DNA from: Bacteroidota bacterium
Lineage (GTDB): Bacteria; Bacteroidota; Bacteroidia; Chitinophagales; Chitinophagaceae
Assembly (NCBI GenBank): GCA_023409975.1
Contig: JAEYQO010000017.1
Location: 1-13,904 of the forward strand
Direction of reading: 5' to 3'
DNA: 13,904 nt
Part shown: positions 1 to 5,987 of the stretch, one piece after another
Layout of the letters: every line of letters begins with the position of its first letter
Numbering within the stretch: the first letter of the stretch is position 1
Position numbers and translations under genes: made by a program
Notes under the pieces: generated by a model
The model's input: only the letters and a program-made list of their open reading frames with translations
The model's database searches: none
What the model was told of the DNA's origin: nothing

Positions 1-420
1 ATTGGATGCTCTATAGTACATTTTCAGATCCTCAAGCTCTTTCTGAACTTCCCTTTTTTGTTGTTCTGTCCCCTCGCCAAATTCGGCAAATACCGCTGTG
101 AGGATGGCCCGGGATTTCGTTACCATTTCATTCGCTGCCTGTTCCTCTGAACTGCCATCGATTATCACAGATCCCTTACCACGAAAAAGGGCCTCCAATT
201 GATCCTGGTAAAACTTCGCTCTAACGGAGTCCTTAGACCTGACGAGTTTATGTATCCAAAACCCTGTTTCATTAAGACTCTGTCTTTCTCGCTCAATATT
301 GAGCCAGCTTTTCAGGGATATTCCTTCGGGTACATAATCCTGCGCATAGAGGGAAACGGACAACCATGGCGAAAGAACAGTTATCAGAAGTATTAGAACA
401 GGGATCAGGAGCTTTTTCAT
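1..420 (-). CDS. Partial exported protein of unknown function (N-terminal 140 codons)
   Basis: Reading the minus strand from the ATG at 420-418, the frame stays open for 140 codons to the left edge, so the C-terminus lies outside the window. The first 26 residues form a classical signal peptide: MKK, a leucine/isoleucine-rich core and the end SLYA before Q27, so signal peptidase I cleavage after A26 is likely. The visible mature part (residues 27-140) is hydrophilic and probably mostly helical, rich in Glu, Lys and Arg, with no motif I recognise. No lipobox cysteine is present. The gene is divergent from the satD operon across a 413-bp gap. A one-mismatch version of the Bacteroidota -7 box (TTATTTTG, minus strand 433-426) lies 5 nt before the start, which is weak promoter evidence. 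A stalk, coiled-coil or larger periplasmic protein are all possible. I am confident it is a gene, not of its function. Confidence 0.7.
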   Translation of the reverse strand, partial: MKKLLIPVLILLITVLSPWLSVSLYAQDYVPEGISLKSWLNIERERQSLNETGFWIHKLVRSKDSVRAKFYQDQLEALFRGKGSVIIDGSSEEQAANEMVTKSRAILTAVFAEFGEGTEQQKREVQKELEDLKMYYRASN

Positions 421-519
421 GTGGTCAAAATAAACCAAATCTTGTGAGAGTATCACTGTTTTCCAGGCTGTTCCATTGACTGCAATAGGGTGCGGAACTG
501 CTACGAATTACTTCACTCG

Positions 520-554
520 CCCGGTTTGCTCACCTATCGGGTCAACGCCCGATA
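520..554 (+). promoter_or_regulatory. Operator-like composite repeat, copy 1
   Basis: Three 7-bp half-sites lie in fixed register: CCCGGTT (520-526, degenerate, 5 of 7 matching CCCGATA), 8-bp spacer, TATCGGG (535-541), 6-bp spacer TCAACG, CCCGATA (548-554). The last two form a perfect inverted repeat. Copies 2 and 3 nearer satD have the same spacing and orientation. This copy lies about 280 bp before satD but only 100 bp before the divergent gene at 420, so it may serve either gene. A protein-binding site is the natural reading, by inference from the symmetry. Confidence 0.55.
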
Positions 555-582
555 CCTACAGCATCCTGGAATAATCATTCAA

Positions 583-618
583 AAAACATGCGACCCTTAT
601 GGGGTCGTTTCATGTTTT
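583..618. terminator. Hairpin B, CGACCC/GGGTCG stem with T-rich flanks on both strands
   Basis: CGACCC (591-596) pairs with GGGTCG (602-607) around a 5-nt loop. The stem continues outwards through AAAACATG (583-590) and CATGTTTT (611-618) with three unpaired T at 608-610. On the minus strand the core is followed by CATG and six T (586-581). On the plus strand it is followed by TTT, TTTT and further T-rich sequence. It could end transcription in either direction, which is odd between two divergent genes. Alternatively it is an interspersed palindromic repeat, since hairpin C shares its core. Confidence 0.45.
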
Positions 619-641
619 GTAATCTTCTTTCTATAGATATG

Positions 642-660
642 CGACCCCTTTCCGGGGTCG
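642..660. repeat. Hairpin C, perfect CGACCCC/GGGGTCG inverted repeat
   Basis: A perfect 7-bp inverted repeat (642-648 with 654-660) has a 5-nt loop TTTCC. It is preceded by CTATAGATATG and followed by ACCGG. It shares the block ATGCGACCC, then TT, then GGGGTCG, with hairpin B, offset by 51 bp, so the two look like copies of one element. No T-run follows on the plus strand, so it is not a typical terminator. Short GGGGTCG hairpins with such AT-rich flanks are, as I recall, scattered between genes in Bacteroidota genomes; that is memory, not a search. Confidence 0.5.
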
Positions 661-733
661 ACCGGTGTTATGTAACAAATAAAAAAACTGGAGGCTTAGC
701 AAAACAGCCAGATTTCGGGTGTTAACTCATCCA

Positions 734-768
734 CCCGATATTCCTACTTATCGGGTCATCGCCCGATT
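734..768 (+). promoter_or_regulatory. Operator-like composite repeat, copy 2
   Basis: Half-sites CCCGATA (734-740), 8-bp spacer, TATCGGG (749-755), 6-bp spacer TCATCG, CCCGATT (762-768, one mismatch). The first two half-sites, extended by one base each side (ACCCGATA and TATCGGGT), are a perfect inverted repeat. The layout and spacing match copies 1 and 3 exactly. An additional near half-site TTTCGGG lies at 713-719. The copy sits 66 bp before the satD start, where a repressor or activator would act on satD transcription. Confidence 0.65.
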
Positions 769-790
769 ACTCATGAACTGGAGCATAATA

Positions 791-825
791 CCCGATATTT
801 TGAATTATCGGGCAAACGACCGATA
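791..825 (+). promoter_or_regulatory. Operator-like composite repeat, copy 3, abutting the satD ribosome site
   Basis: Half-sites CCCGATA (791-797), 8-bp spacer, TATCGGG (806-812), 6-bp spacer CAAACG, ACCGATA (819-825, one mismatch). The copy begins 57 bp after the start of copy 2 and ends 8 bp before the satD ATG, next to the GGAGG at 829-833. Occupancy here would be expected to interfere with satD expression, either by covering the promoter or, as an RNA hairpin, by hiding the start. Both are inferences. Confidence 0.65.
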
Positions 826-828
826 TTC

Positions 829-833
829 GGAGG
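829..833 (+). promoter_or_regulatory. GGAGG sequence directly abutting the satD start codon
   Basis: A strong Shine-Dalgarno-like GGAGG ends at the base before the ATG at 834. Normal spacing is about 5-9 nt, so it is badly placed for this ATG. No later in-frame ATG or GTG preserves the conserved N-terminus, and the upstream frame is closed by TGA at 801. Either the match is accidental (Shine-Dalgarno use is weak in Bacteroidota) or initiation is deliberately inefficient. Confidence 0.3.
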
Positions 834-1475
834 ATGATAAGCGTTATACTGGGAGATGTGATCAACTCCAGATCGATCACCGATCACTCCCAATGGCTCA
901 ATCCCCTCAAAAAACTGCTGTCCACCTGTGGTAGTCAACCCCTCAACTGGGAAATCACCAGAGGCGATAATTTTCAACTGGAACTACCCGAACCAGAATT
1001 TTCCCTGCAAATGGCCCTCAGGATCAAAAGCCTTATCAAATCGCTTGGGATCAGAGATCTCGATGTACGAATGTCCATCGGCATTGGCGAGAAATCGTTT
1101 CAGGGAACCCGGGTATCCGAATCCAATGGAGAGGCTTTCATCAACTGCGGAGAAAAGTTTGAATCGCTTAAAAAAATCAAACAGAACCTCGCCATCAAAA
1201 CGCCCTGGCCAACAGTAGATACAGAAATCAACCTGCTGCTCCGCTTCGCCTCCATCATCATGGACAAGTGGACGCCCTCCTCCGCAGAGGTGATGTACCT
1301 GCAACTAATGGCCAAAAAACCGCTTTCCCAAAAAGACCTCATCAAAATACTCGAGCTCAACCAGTCGTCCGTCAGTGAACGCCTGACAAGGGCACGCAGT
1401 GAGGAAATCCTGGAATTAGAACTATTTTACCGGAACCTCATCAGCAAACATACCAGGCATGATGCTGCTCATTAA
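834..1475 (+). CDS. SatD-family protein with C-terminal helix-turn-helix
   Basis: The 213-residue product matches my memory of the SatD family (named from the Streptococcus mutans sat locus), whose biochemical role is unknown. Conserved-looking blocks are GDVINSR (7-13), RGDNFQLE (43-50), RMSIGIGE (79-86) and GEAFINCGEKFESL (99-112). Their order and spacing resemble class III nucleotidyl cyclase/GGDEF-type domains (early acidic GD motif, G-D turn, R..IGIG, G-A-N-x-R-like helix), so a cyclase-like fold, active or not, is plausible. Residues about 147-200 form a helical domain with a helix-turn-helix at roughly 164-187, similar to sigma region 4/LuxR-type HTHs. The start fits the usual SatD N-terminus (M-I-x-V-I-x-G-D), but GGAGG (829-833) touches the ATG with no spacer. 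The gene overlaps the DUF3307 gene by 17 nt and is preceded by three operator-like repeats. Family call fairly sure; function open. Confidence 0.8.
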   Translation: MISVILGDVINSRSITDHSQWLNPLKKLLSTCGSQPLNWEITRGDNFQLELPEPEFSLQMALRIKSLIKSLGIRDLDVRMSIGIGEKSFQGTRVSESNGEAFINCGEKFESLKKIKQNLAIKTPWPTVDTEINLLLRFASIIMDKWTPSSAEVMYLQLMAKKPLSQKDLIKILELNQSSVSERLTRARSEEILELELFYRNLISKHTRHDAAH

Positions 1476-2172
1476 ACTGTTCCTTGCCCATATCATCGGG
1501 GATTTCTTCCTGCAGCCAAAGCAATGGGTGGTCGATAAAGAGAAAAGGACCTGGCGCTCGCCCTATCTTTACCTCCATATCGCCCTGCATTTTCTTCTGA
1601 TCCTTCTTCTCGTGGGCTCCCTCCGTTTCTGGTTAACGGCGCTGCTGCTGGCGCTTTCACACTTTATCATCGACCTGGCCAAGCTGCTGCTGCAAAAGCC
1701 CGAAACCAGAAGAAGATGGTTCTTTGTTGATCAGGGCCTGCACCTGCTCCTGCTGCTGGCGGTCTGGGGCTATCATAACAACCAGTTCCCGGACTATCGT
1801 CTGCTGGAGAACAAAAAGTTCCTTATCATCCTCACCGCCGCGCTGAGTCTTTTGCATCCCGCTTCCATTTTAATCAGAACGGTGATCTCAAAATGGCCTC
1901 CCAAACACCCACCGGGCGAGGACCAGGAATCGCTGCAGCATGCCGGACAACTGATCGGCTTCCTTGAGCGCCTGATGGTGTTTGTGTTCATCCTGCTGGG
2001 GAAATGGGAAGGTGTGGGCTTTCTGCTGGCGGCTAAATCAGTGTTCCGGTTCGGAGACCTGAAGGATTCAAAGGACATGAAGCTGACGGAATACGTTTTG
2101 ATCGGCACATTGCTCAGCTTCGGGATCGCCCTGCTAACTGGTGTCTTAACAACAGAATTGCTGAAGCTTTAG
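1459..2172 (+). CDS. DUF3307-family multi-pass membrane protein
   Basis: The 237-residue product is strongly hydrophobic, with about six membrane segments by eye (around residues 3-19, 40-56, 58-78, 88-103, 121-139 and 169-185), plus a C-terminal one at about 211-230. Polar residues recur inside these segments: H11 and D15 in HIIGDFFLQP, H40 and H44, H68 and D72 in SHFIID, D91-Q92 and H95 in VDQGLH, E170-R171 in FLERL, and FRFGDLKDSKD near residue 195. This pattern is what I remember for DUF3307, which has no known activity. Buried His/Asp pairs could bind metal or move protons, but that is speculation. The start overlaps the end of satD by 17 nt (14 nt if the second ATG at 1462 is used), suggesting translational coupling and a shared role. 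Weak terminator-like hairpins follow. Confidence 0.8.
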   Translation: MMLLIKLFLAHIIGDFFLQPKQWVVDKEKRTWRSPYLYLHIALHFLLILLLVGSLRFWLTALLLALSHFIIDLAKLLLQKPETRRRWFFVDQGLHLLLLLAVWGYHNNQFPDYRLLENKKFLIILTAALSLLHPASILIRTVISKWPPKHPPGEDQESLQHAGQLIGFLERLMVFVFILLGKWEGVGFLLAAKSVFRFGDLKDSKDMKLTEYVLIGTLLSFGIALLTGVLTTELLKL

Positions 2173-2230
2173 ACTATGACTATCAGTTTATACCGCTTCA
2201 GGCTTTAACAGTTTGAATTTGGCCGAACTG
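2161..2230 (+). terminator. Possible weak terminator region after the satD operon
   Basis: Two imperfect candidates are present. CTGAAGC (2161-2167) pairs with GCTTCAG (2195-2201) around a long 27-nt loop spanning the stop codon. CAGTTTG (2209-2215) pairs with CGAACTG (2224-2230) with one G-T pair and an 8-nt loop, followed by GAAGTTTTAACG and more T-rich sequence. Neither is strong, and readthrough into the protease gene 110 nt downstream is possible. Confidence 0.3.
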
Positions 2231-2282
2231 GAAGTTTTAACGAATTTTAAGACTTCATCAATCCATATTTTTATTTTTTCCA

Positions 2283-5219
2283 ATGAGATTAGGTTTAATT
2301 GTGCTGGGGCTGGCAGTTTCGTCCCTTCCGGCTTTCGCTCAGGAATACCATTCAGACGACTATAATAAGTCGGTCTACAATGGATTTAAGGATCTGAAAC
2401 CGCATTTCCGTACGAATCAGCTTCAACTGCAGTCACAGGTGGATCAGTTGTTTCCGGGTATGAACTTCACGCGCGACCGCCTGAACGGGAGCCTGACAGG
2501 TCTGTTCGGAAAGGCTACTCCGATAGCAGGAGGCACGCTGCGCGATAAGGCGCGCAACCTCGTAGAACAGAAACTTTCTGCCTTTGGTCTGAACTGGAAC
2601 GAGTGGCAGGAAGTCAGGAACCAGGCGGCTCCTCATGCTTCTTTTCTCGATTTCCGGCAGGAGATCGACGGCCGGCCGGTGGTGTTCTCCAAACTGCAGT
2701 TTCGTTTCACCACGGACGGCAGGGTAGAACGGATCAAAATAAAAACTTACGGACAGCCGGCCGCAGGCCTGCAACCCCAGGTGACGCCTGCACAGGCGGA
2801 ACAGTTGGTCCTGGGTGGACTGCAGGGTGTGAGTGTGACTACGAAGACGCTGGATGAGAACTGGGTCTGGTTTCCGGTACCTTCTCAAAATGACTATAAG
2901 CTGACGCCCGCTTATGCTTTTGAGGTGCAGGGGACGACAGACAGACTCCCGGTGGATCTTTATGGCTGGGTAGATGCCACAACTGGTGAGGTGCTGTACC
3001 AGAGCAATCATGTTCATGAAACGGTGGATGTAACCGTGAAAGGTAATATCTATAAGGAAAACGCAAACCTTCCCGCTTCGGACGAACCGCTGAAGAACCT
3101 GCGGATCACCCTGCAGGGACAGACAGGCAGCTTCTACACGGATACGGCAGGTGTTTTTGAGGAGACCAGCCTGAACGCGCCGGTAACGGCAACAGTTTAC
3201 CTACAGGGAAAATGGTCGAAGGTAAATGTAGGCTCCAACGGAGTGACACCTTCTTTTCAATATGAGATCCTGAACAACGGTACGACCTACCACTTCCCGG
3301 ATTCCGGTCTTTCCAATATTGCAGCCCGCACGGCTTATTATCATGTCGACAAGATCCATGACTATATGAAGGGTTTCTTTCCTGCTTTTCCTTCCATGGA
3401 TAATGCCCTTGCGACGAACGTGGATATTACTACGAACGCTAACAATAACTGCAATGCTTTCTACAACGGTACGTCGATTAATTTCTATGCTGCCTGGGGA
3501 AGCTGTAATTCATTTGCTACCAGTCCGGATATCGTTTACCACGAATATGCCCACGGAATCAACCGCCGTTTCTATGGCTGGCAGGGTGCCGGCAATATGT
3601 CGAATGGCGCGTTGAACGAGGGAAATGCGGATGTATGGGCGATGGCGATCAACCAGGATCCTGTAATGGGTGAGGGTGCTTTTATCGGCAGCGCGGTGAT
3701 CAGACGCTATGATATGGCGCCTAAGGTATATCCCCATGATATCGTTGGTGAGGTGCACGCAGACGGTGAGATCATTGCCGGTGCCTGGTGGGATGTAGCC
3801 GTTAACCTGAACGATCCGGAAATGATGGCGGAACTGTTTGCCAAAACCTACTGGGATACACCGGACGGACCAAACGGAACGGAAGGCGAGGTGTATTATG
3901 ATGTGCTGATCTCGGCGCTGATGAATGATGATAATGACAATGACCTGAACAACGGTACACCTAATTTCCAGGCAATCGTTGAGGCCTTTGCCCGTCATGG
4001 TATCTACCTGCTGGGGGATGCACATATCCAGCATGAGGAACTGGCACACCAGCCTACCGGAGCGGCAATTGATGTTCAGGCAAATGTGACAGTTTCTACA
4101 CCGGCTTTCCTTGGTGATATCCGGCTGTTTTACAAGGAGCGCGCTTCGACGGGTTGGGATTCAGTTCAGATGAACCTCGTGAGCGGCAATACCTATGCAG
4201 CGCAGATCCCGGCACAGAGTGAGGGAAGCATTGTTGATTACTACTTCTCGGTCTATGATAATTTTGGTGGTAACCGGATCAACGCAGTGGCGCCAGCAGG
4301 CTACCTTCCCGGTGCACTGATCACTACGCAGAGCAATATTCCTTACCAGTTTGGTGTCGGCATTCAGCGGGCATTCGGTACTGATTTCGAATCACCGCTT
4401 TCCGGATGGACCATCGGTAATGTTCCGGGTGATAATGCCACCTCCGGTATCTGGATCCATGCTGTTCCCATTCCTTCTTATGTGAACTCTGCTGCGGGAC
4501 AGATCATGGTGCAGCCTGGCTATGATAAAACACTGGGGCAGGGTCAGCAGGGCAAGGCGCTCGTGACCGGCAATGCACCGGCACCGAGCACGCAGGTAGG
4601 ACTCGCAGATGTGGATAATGGTCGAACCAGTGTCATTACACCGGTTTTCGACCTGACAGGATTTACAAACCCGATCATTGAATATTACCGTTGGTACACC
4701 AATGACAAGGGTAGCAACCCCGGTGCCGATTTCTGGACCGTACACATCAAAGGTGATGTCGGTAATATCTGGTTCAAGATGGTAGAAAGAACCCGCATTT
4801 CTGATAATTCCTGGAGACGCCGCATCTTCAGTGTAGATGAACAACTGCCTGGCTTTAGCAAGGTGATGTTGAAGTTTACCGCTGAAGATCTGAATCCGGG
4901 AAGCGCTGTGGAAGCTGCTGTGGATGATATCTTTATTTATGACAATGAATCGGCCCTGTCAGTAGAGGGTGTGTCCCCTGCGGTTCGTGCGCAGATATTC
5001 CCTAACCCGGCCAGCAGCCAGGTGACGGTTCGTCTGCCACAACAGGCGGAAGGAACGATCAGCCTGCATGATCTGAGCGGTAAGGAAATCCAGCGTGTGA
5101 CGATCGCGAATAGCAACGAGCAGGTATTGGACGTACAGTCCGTTCCTGCGGGTATTTATATGCTGATGATCCGCACGGCGGAATCGATTCAGGTGTCGAA
5201 GATCAGTGTGGTACATTAA
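2283..5219 (+). CDS. Secreted M36-like (fungalysin-type) metalloprotease with T9SS sorting domain
   Basis: This 978-residue protein has a signal peptide (residues 1-19, end AFA before Q20). A propeptide region of FTP/PepSY character follows at about 50-250. The zinc protease domain lies at about 330-580: HEYAH at 420-424 gives two zinc ligands and the general base E421, E446 in NEGNAD gives the third ligand with D450, and H492 in EVHADGE matches the second catalytic histidine of the M36/M4 group. After it come an Ig-like β-domain (about 590-690) and a jelly-roll/MAM-like domain (699-887, beginning TDFESPLSGW and ending VDDIFIYD). The end, about 900-978, is a type A T9SS C-terminal domain (IFPNPAS at 905-911, a PAGIYML-type strand near the end). 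The protein should be autoprocessed, cross the outer membrane by T9SS, and be released or anchored to digest external protein. TAnnTTTG-like boxes at 2266-2273 and 2272-2279 each miss one base. A strong terminator follows, so it is probably monocistronic. Confidence 0.9.
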   Translation: MRLGLIVLGLAVSSLPAFAQEYHSDDYNKSVYNGFKDLKPHFRTNQLQLQSQVDQLFPGMNFTRDRLNGSLTGLFGKATPIAGGTLRDKARNLVEQKLSAFGLNWNEWQEVRNQAAPHASFLDFRQEIDGRPVVFSKLQFRFTTDGRVERIKIKTYGQPAAGLQPQVTPAQAEQLVLGGLQGVSVTTKTLDENWVWFPVPSQNDYKLTPAYAFEVQGTTDRLPVDLYGWVDATTGEVLYQSNHVHETVDVTVKGNIYKENANLPASDEPLKNLRITLQGQTGSFYTDTAGVFEETSLNAPVTATVYLQGKWSKVNVGSNGVTPSFQYEILNNGTTYHFPDSGLSNIAARTAYYHVDKIHDYMKGFFPAFPSMDNALATNVDITTNANNNCNAFYNGTSINFYAAWGSCNSFATSPDIVYHEYAHGINRRFYGWQGAGNMSNGALNEGNADVWAMAINQDPVMGEGAFIGSAVIRRYDMAPKVYPHDIVGEVHADGEIIAGAWWDVAVNLNDPEMMAELFAKTYWDTPDGPNGTEGEVYYDVLISALMNDDNDNDLNNGTPNFQAIVEAFARHGIYLLGDAHIQHEELAHQPTGAAIDVQANVTVSTPAFLGDIRLFYKERASTGWDSVQMNLVSGNTYAAQIPAQSEGSIVDYYFSVYDNFGGNRINAVAPAGYLPGALITTQSNIPYQFGVGIQRAFGTDFESPLSGWTIGNVPGDNATSGIWIHAVPIPSYVNSAAGQIMVQPGYDKTLGQGQQGKALVTGNAPAPSTQVGLADVDNGRTSVITPVFDLTGFTNPIIEYYRWYTNDKGSNPGADFWTVHIKGDVGNIWFKMVERTRISDNSWRRRIFSVDEQLPGFSKVMLKFTAEDLNPGSAVEAAVDDIFIYDNESALSVEGVSPAVRAQIFPNPASSQVTVRLPQQAEGTISLHDLSGKEIQRVTIANSNEQVLDVQSVPAGIYMLMIRTAESIQVSKISVVH

Positions 5220-5241
5220 GCAAAGAAGAAATACAATTTGT

Positions 5242-5274
5242 GAGGGCTGCTACGGTAGCCCTCTTTTGTTTTTT
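5242..5274 (+). terminator. Rho-independent terminator after the M36 protease, UACG tetraloop
   Basis: GAGGGCT (5242-5248) pairs with AGCCCTC (5257-5263). Inside, G5249-T5256 and C5250-G5255 close a TACG loop, the exceptionally stable cUACGg (UNCG) tetraloop. The stem is followed directly by TTTTGTTTTTT (5264-5274) and preceded by an A-rich stretch. It begins 22 nt after the protease stop codon. Confidence 0.92.
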
Positions 5275-5336
5275 AGCATTTATTCGCCGACTTCGGCACG
5301 CTTTTAAAGCATTTGTACAGACCAAAACTGTATATA

Positions 5337-5894
5337 ATGAGAAAATGGATGACTTTGGTGACTGCTGGTGCTGTAATGGGATTTGGACTGAGTTCCTGCA
5401 GTGACGATGTGCTGGACAACCTCGTGAAGGTATCGTTTACGGAAACGGTAGAAGTGCCGTTTACCCTGCAACCAATTGACACAATAGGTGTTGAAACACC
5501 GATGGTATTCTTAACCACCTATTTTAACCTGGACAGTGTGATCGCTGCAGAAACGAACGGAAGGTTTGACCTGGCAGGTATTCGTAGTGTGACCCTGAAC
5601 GAGCTGCGCGTGGAGCTGGACTCTACAGAGACGGATGCCGCTAACAATCTTTCGAATTTTGAACATGTGAACCTGCAGTTCTATTCTGATGCTGTGACGG
5701 CACCGCTGACCTTCCCGGTAATGGTGCCTGATGTATATAGTACCCGTCTTACCGTTCCGGTGGACGATGAAACCGATCTGAAGCCCTATATGGAGGGGAA
5801 TCTGCTAACCTACTCCGTATCCGGAAAAATGAGACGAACCACGGAAAAAACCCTGACAGGCGTGGTGACTATGCGTATTAAAGTGGAAGAATGA
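5337..5894 (+). CDS. Small outer-envelope lipoprotein of unknown function
   Basis: From the ATG at 5337 the product is 185 residues. An upstream in-frame ATG at 5313 would add eight polar residues before the signal sequence, so the later start is preferred. Residues 1-20 are a lipoprotein signal peptide with lipobox LSSC, making C21 the acylated residue. The next residues S-D-D are acidic, like the lipoprotein export signal that sends Bacteroidota lipoproteins to the cell surface, so surface exposure is plausible. The mature part has alternating hydrophobic/polar stretches typical of β-strands (VSFTETVEVPFTL, LTVPVD, GVVTMRIKVE) and many Asp, Glu and Thr. I do not recognise a family; it could be a small β-sandwich adhesin or structural lipoprotein. 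It lies between the protease terminator and a convergent ndk. I see no good Shine-Dalgarno or TAnnTTTG box. Confidence 0.75.
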   Translation: MRKWMTLVTAGAVMGFGLSSCSDDVLDNLVKVSFTETVEVPFTLQPIDTIGVETPMVFLTTYFNLDSVIAAETNGRFDLAGIRSVTLNELRVELDSTETDAANNLSNFEHVNLQFYSDAVTAPLTFPVMVPDVYSTRLTVPVDDETDLKPYMEGNLLTYSVSGKMRRTTEKTLTGVVTMRIKVEE

Positions 5895-5929
5895 CAACCC
5901 TGGCAAGAAGGAACTTCGTCAGCCAGCGC

Positions 5930-5972
5930 TAATCAACACAGGCCGTCCCACCGGGACGGCCTGTGTTGATTA
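5930..5972. terminator. Perfect 20-bp palindrome between convergent genes, likely bidirectional terminator
   Basis: Positions 5930-5949 and 5953-5972 are perfectly complementary 20-nt arms with a 3-nt loop (ACC). The inner half is GC-rich (GGCCGTCCC) and the outer half AT-rich (TAATCAACA), so each outer arm supplies a modest T content for either strand. It lies 35 nt after the lipoprotein stop and 15 nt before the ndk stop (read from the other strand), exactly where a shared terminator belongs. It lacks a true run of T on either side, which is unusual. Confidence 0.75.
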
Positions 5973-5987
5973 TATAGAAGCACGGAT

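Larger units (their letters stand above)
421..833. other. 413-bp divergent intergenic region with hairpins and operator-like repeats
   Basis: This is the only gap longer than 300 bp. It separates the minus-strand gene starting at 420 from satD starting at 834. From left to right it holds repeat copy 1 (520-554), hairpin B (583-618), hairpin C (642-660), an A-rich stretch (679-687), repeat copy 2 (734-768) and repeat copy 3 (791-825). I see no convincing protein-coding gene. A short plus-strand frame over 719-934 only runs through the repeats into satD and lacks any coding character. No exact TAnnTTTG promoter box is visible on the plus strand. The nearest is TATTTTG at 796-802, one nucleotide too short, lying between two half-sites of copy 3. 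Confidence 0.8.

Noticed and set aside
199..396. Plus-strand open frame of 65 codons near the left edge
   Set aside because: It is antisense to the partial signal-peptide gene read on the minus strand, which has a far better N-terminus.
719..934. Plus-strand open frame of 71 codons across the repeats and the start of satD
   Set aside because: It only translates the composite repeats and overlaps satD in another frame; no coding character.
2433..3017. Minus-strand open frame (194 codons) opposite the M36 protease propeptide
   Set aside because: Low-complexity antisense product with no motif; the plus-strand gene is well supported.
5286..5297. GCCGA/TCGGC hairpin after the protease terminator
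   Set aside because: Only 5 bp with a 2-nt loop and no context; too weak to report as a feature.
5313..5336. Upstream ATG for the small lipoprotein
   Set aside because: It would place eight polar residues before the Arg-Lys and hydrophobic core of the signal peptide; the ATG at 5337 gives a normal lipoprotein signal.
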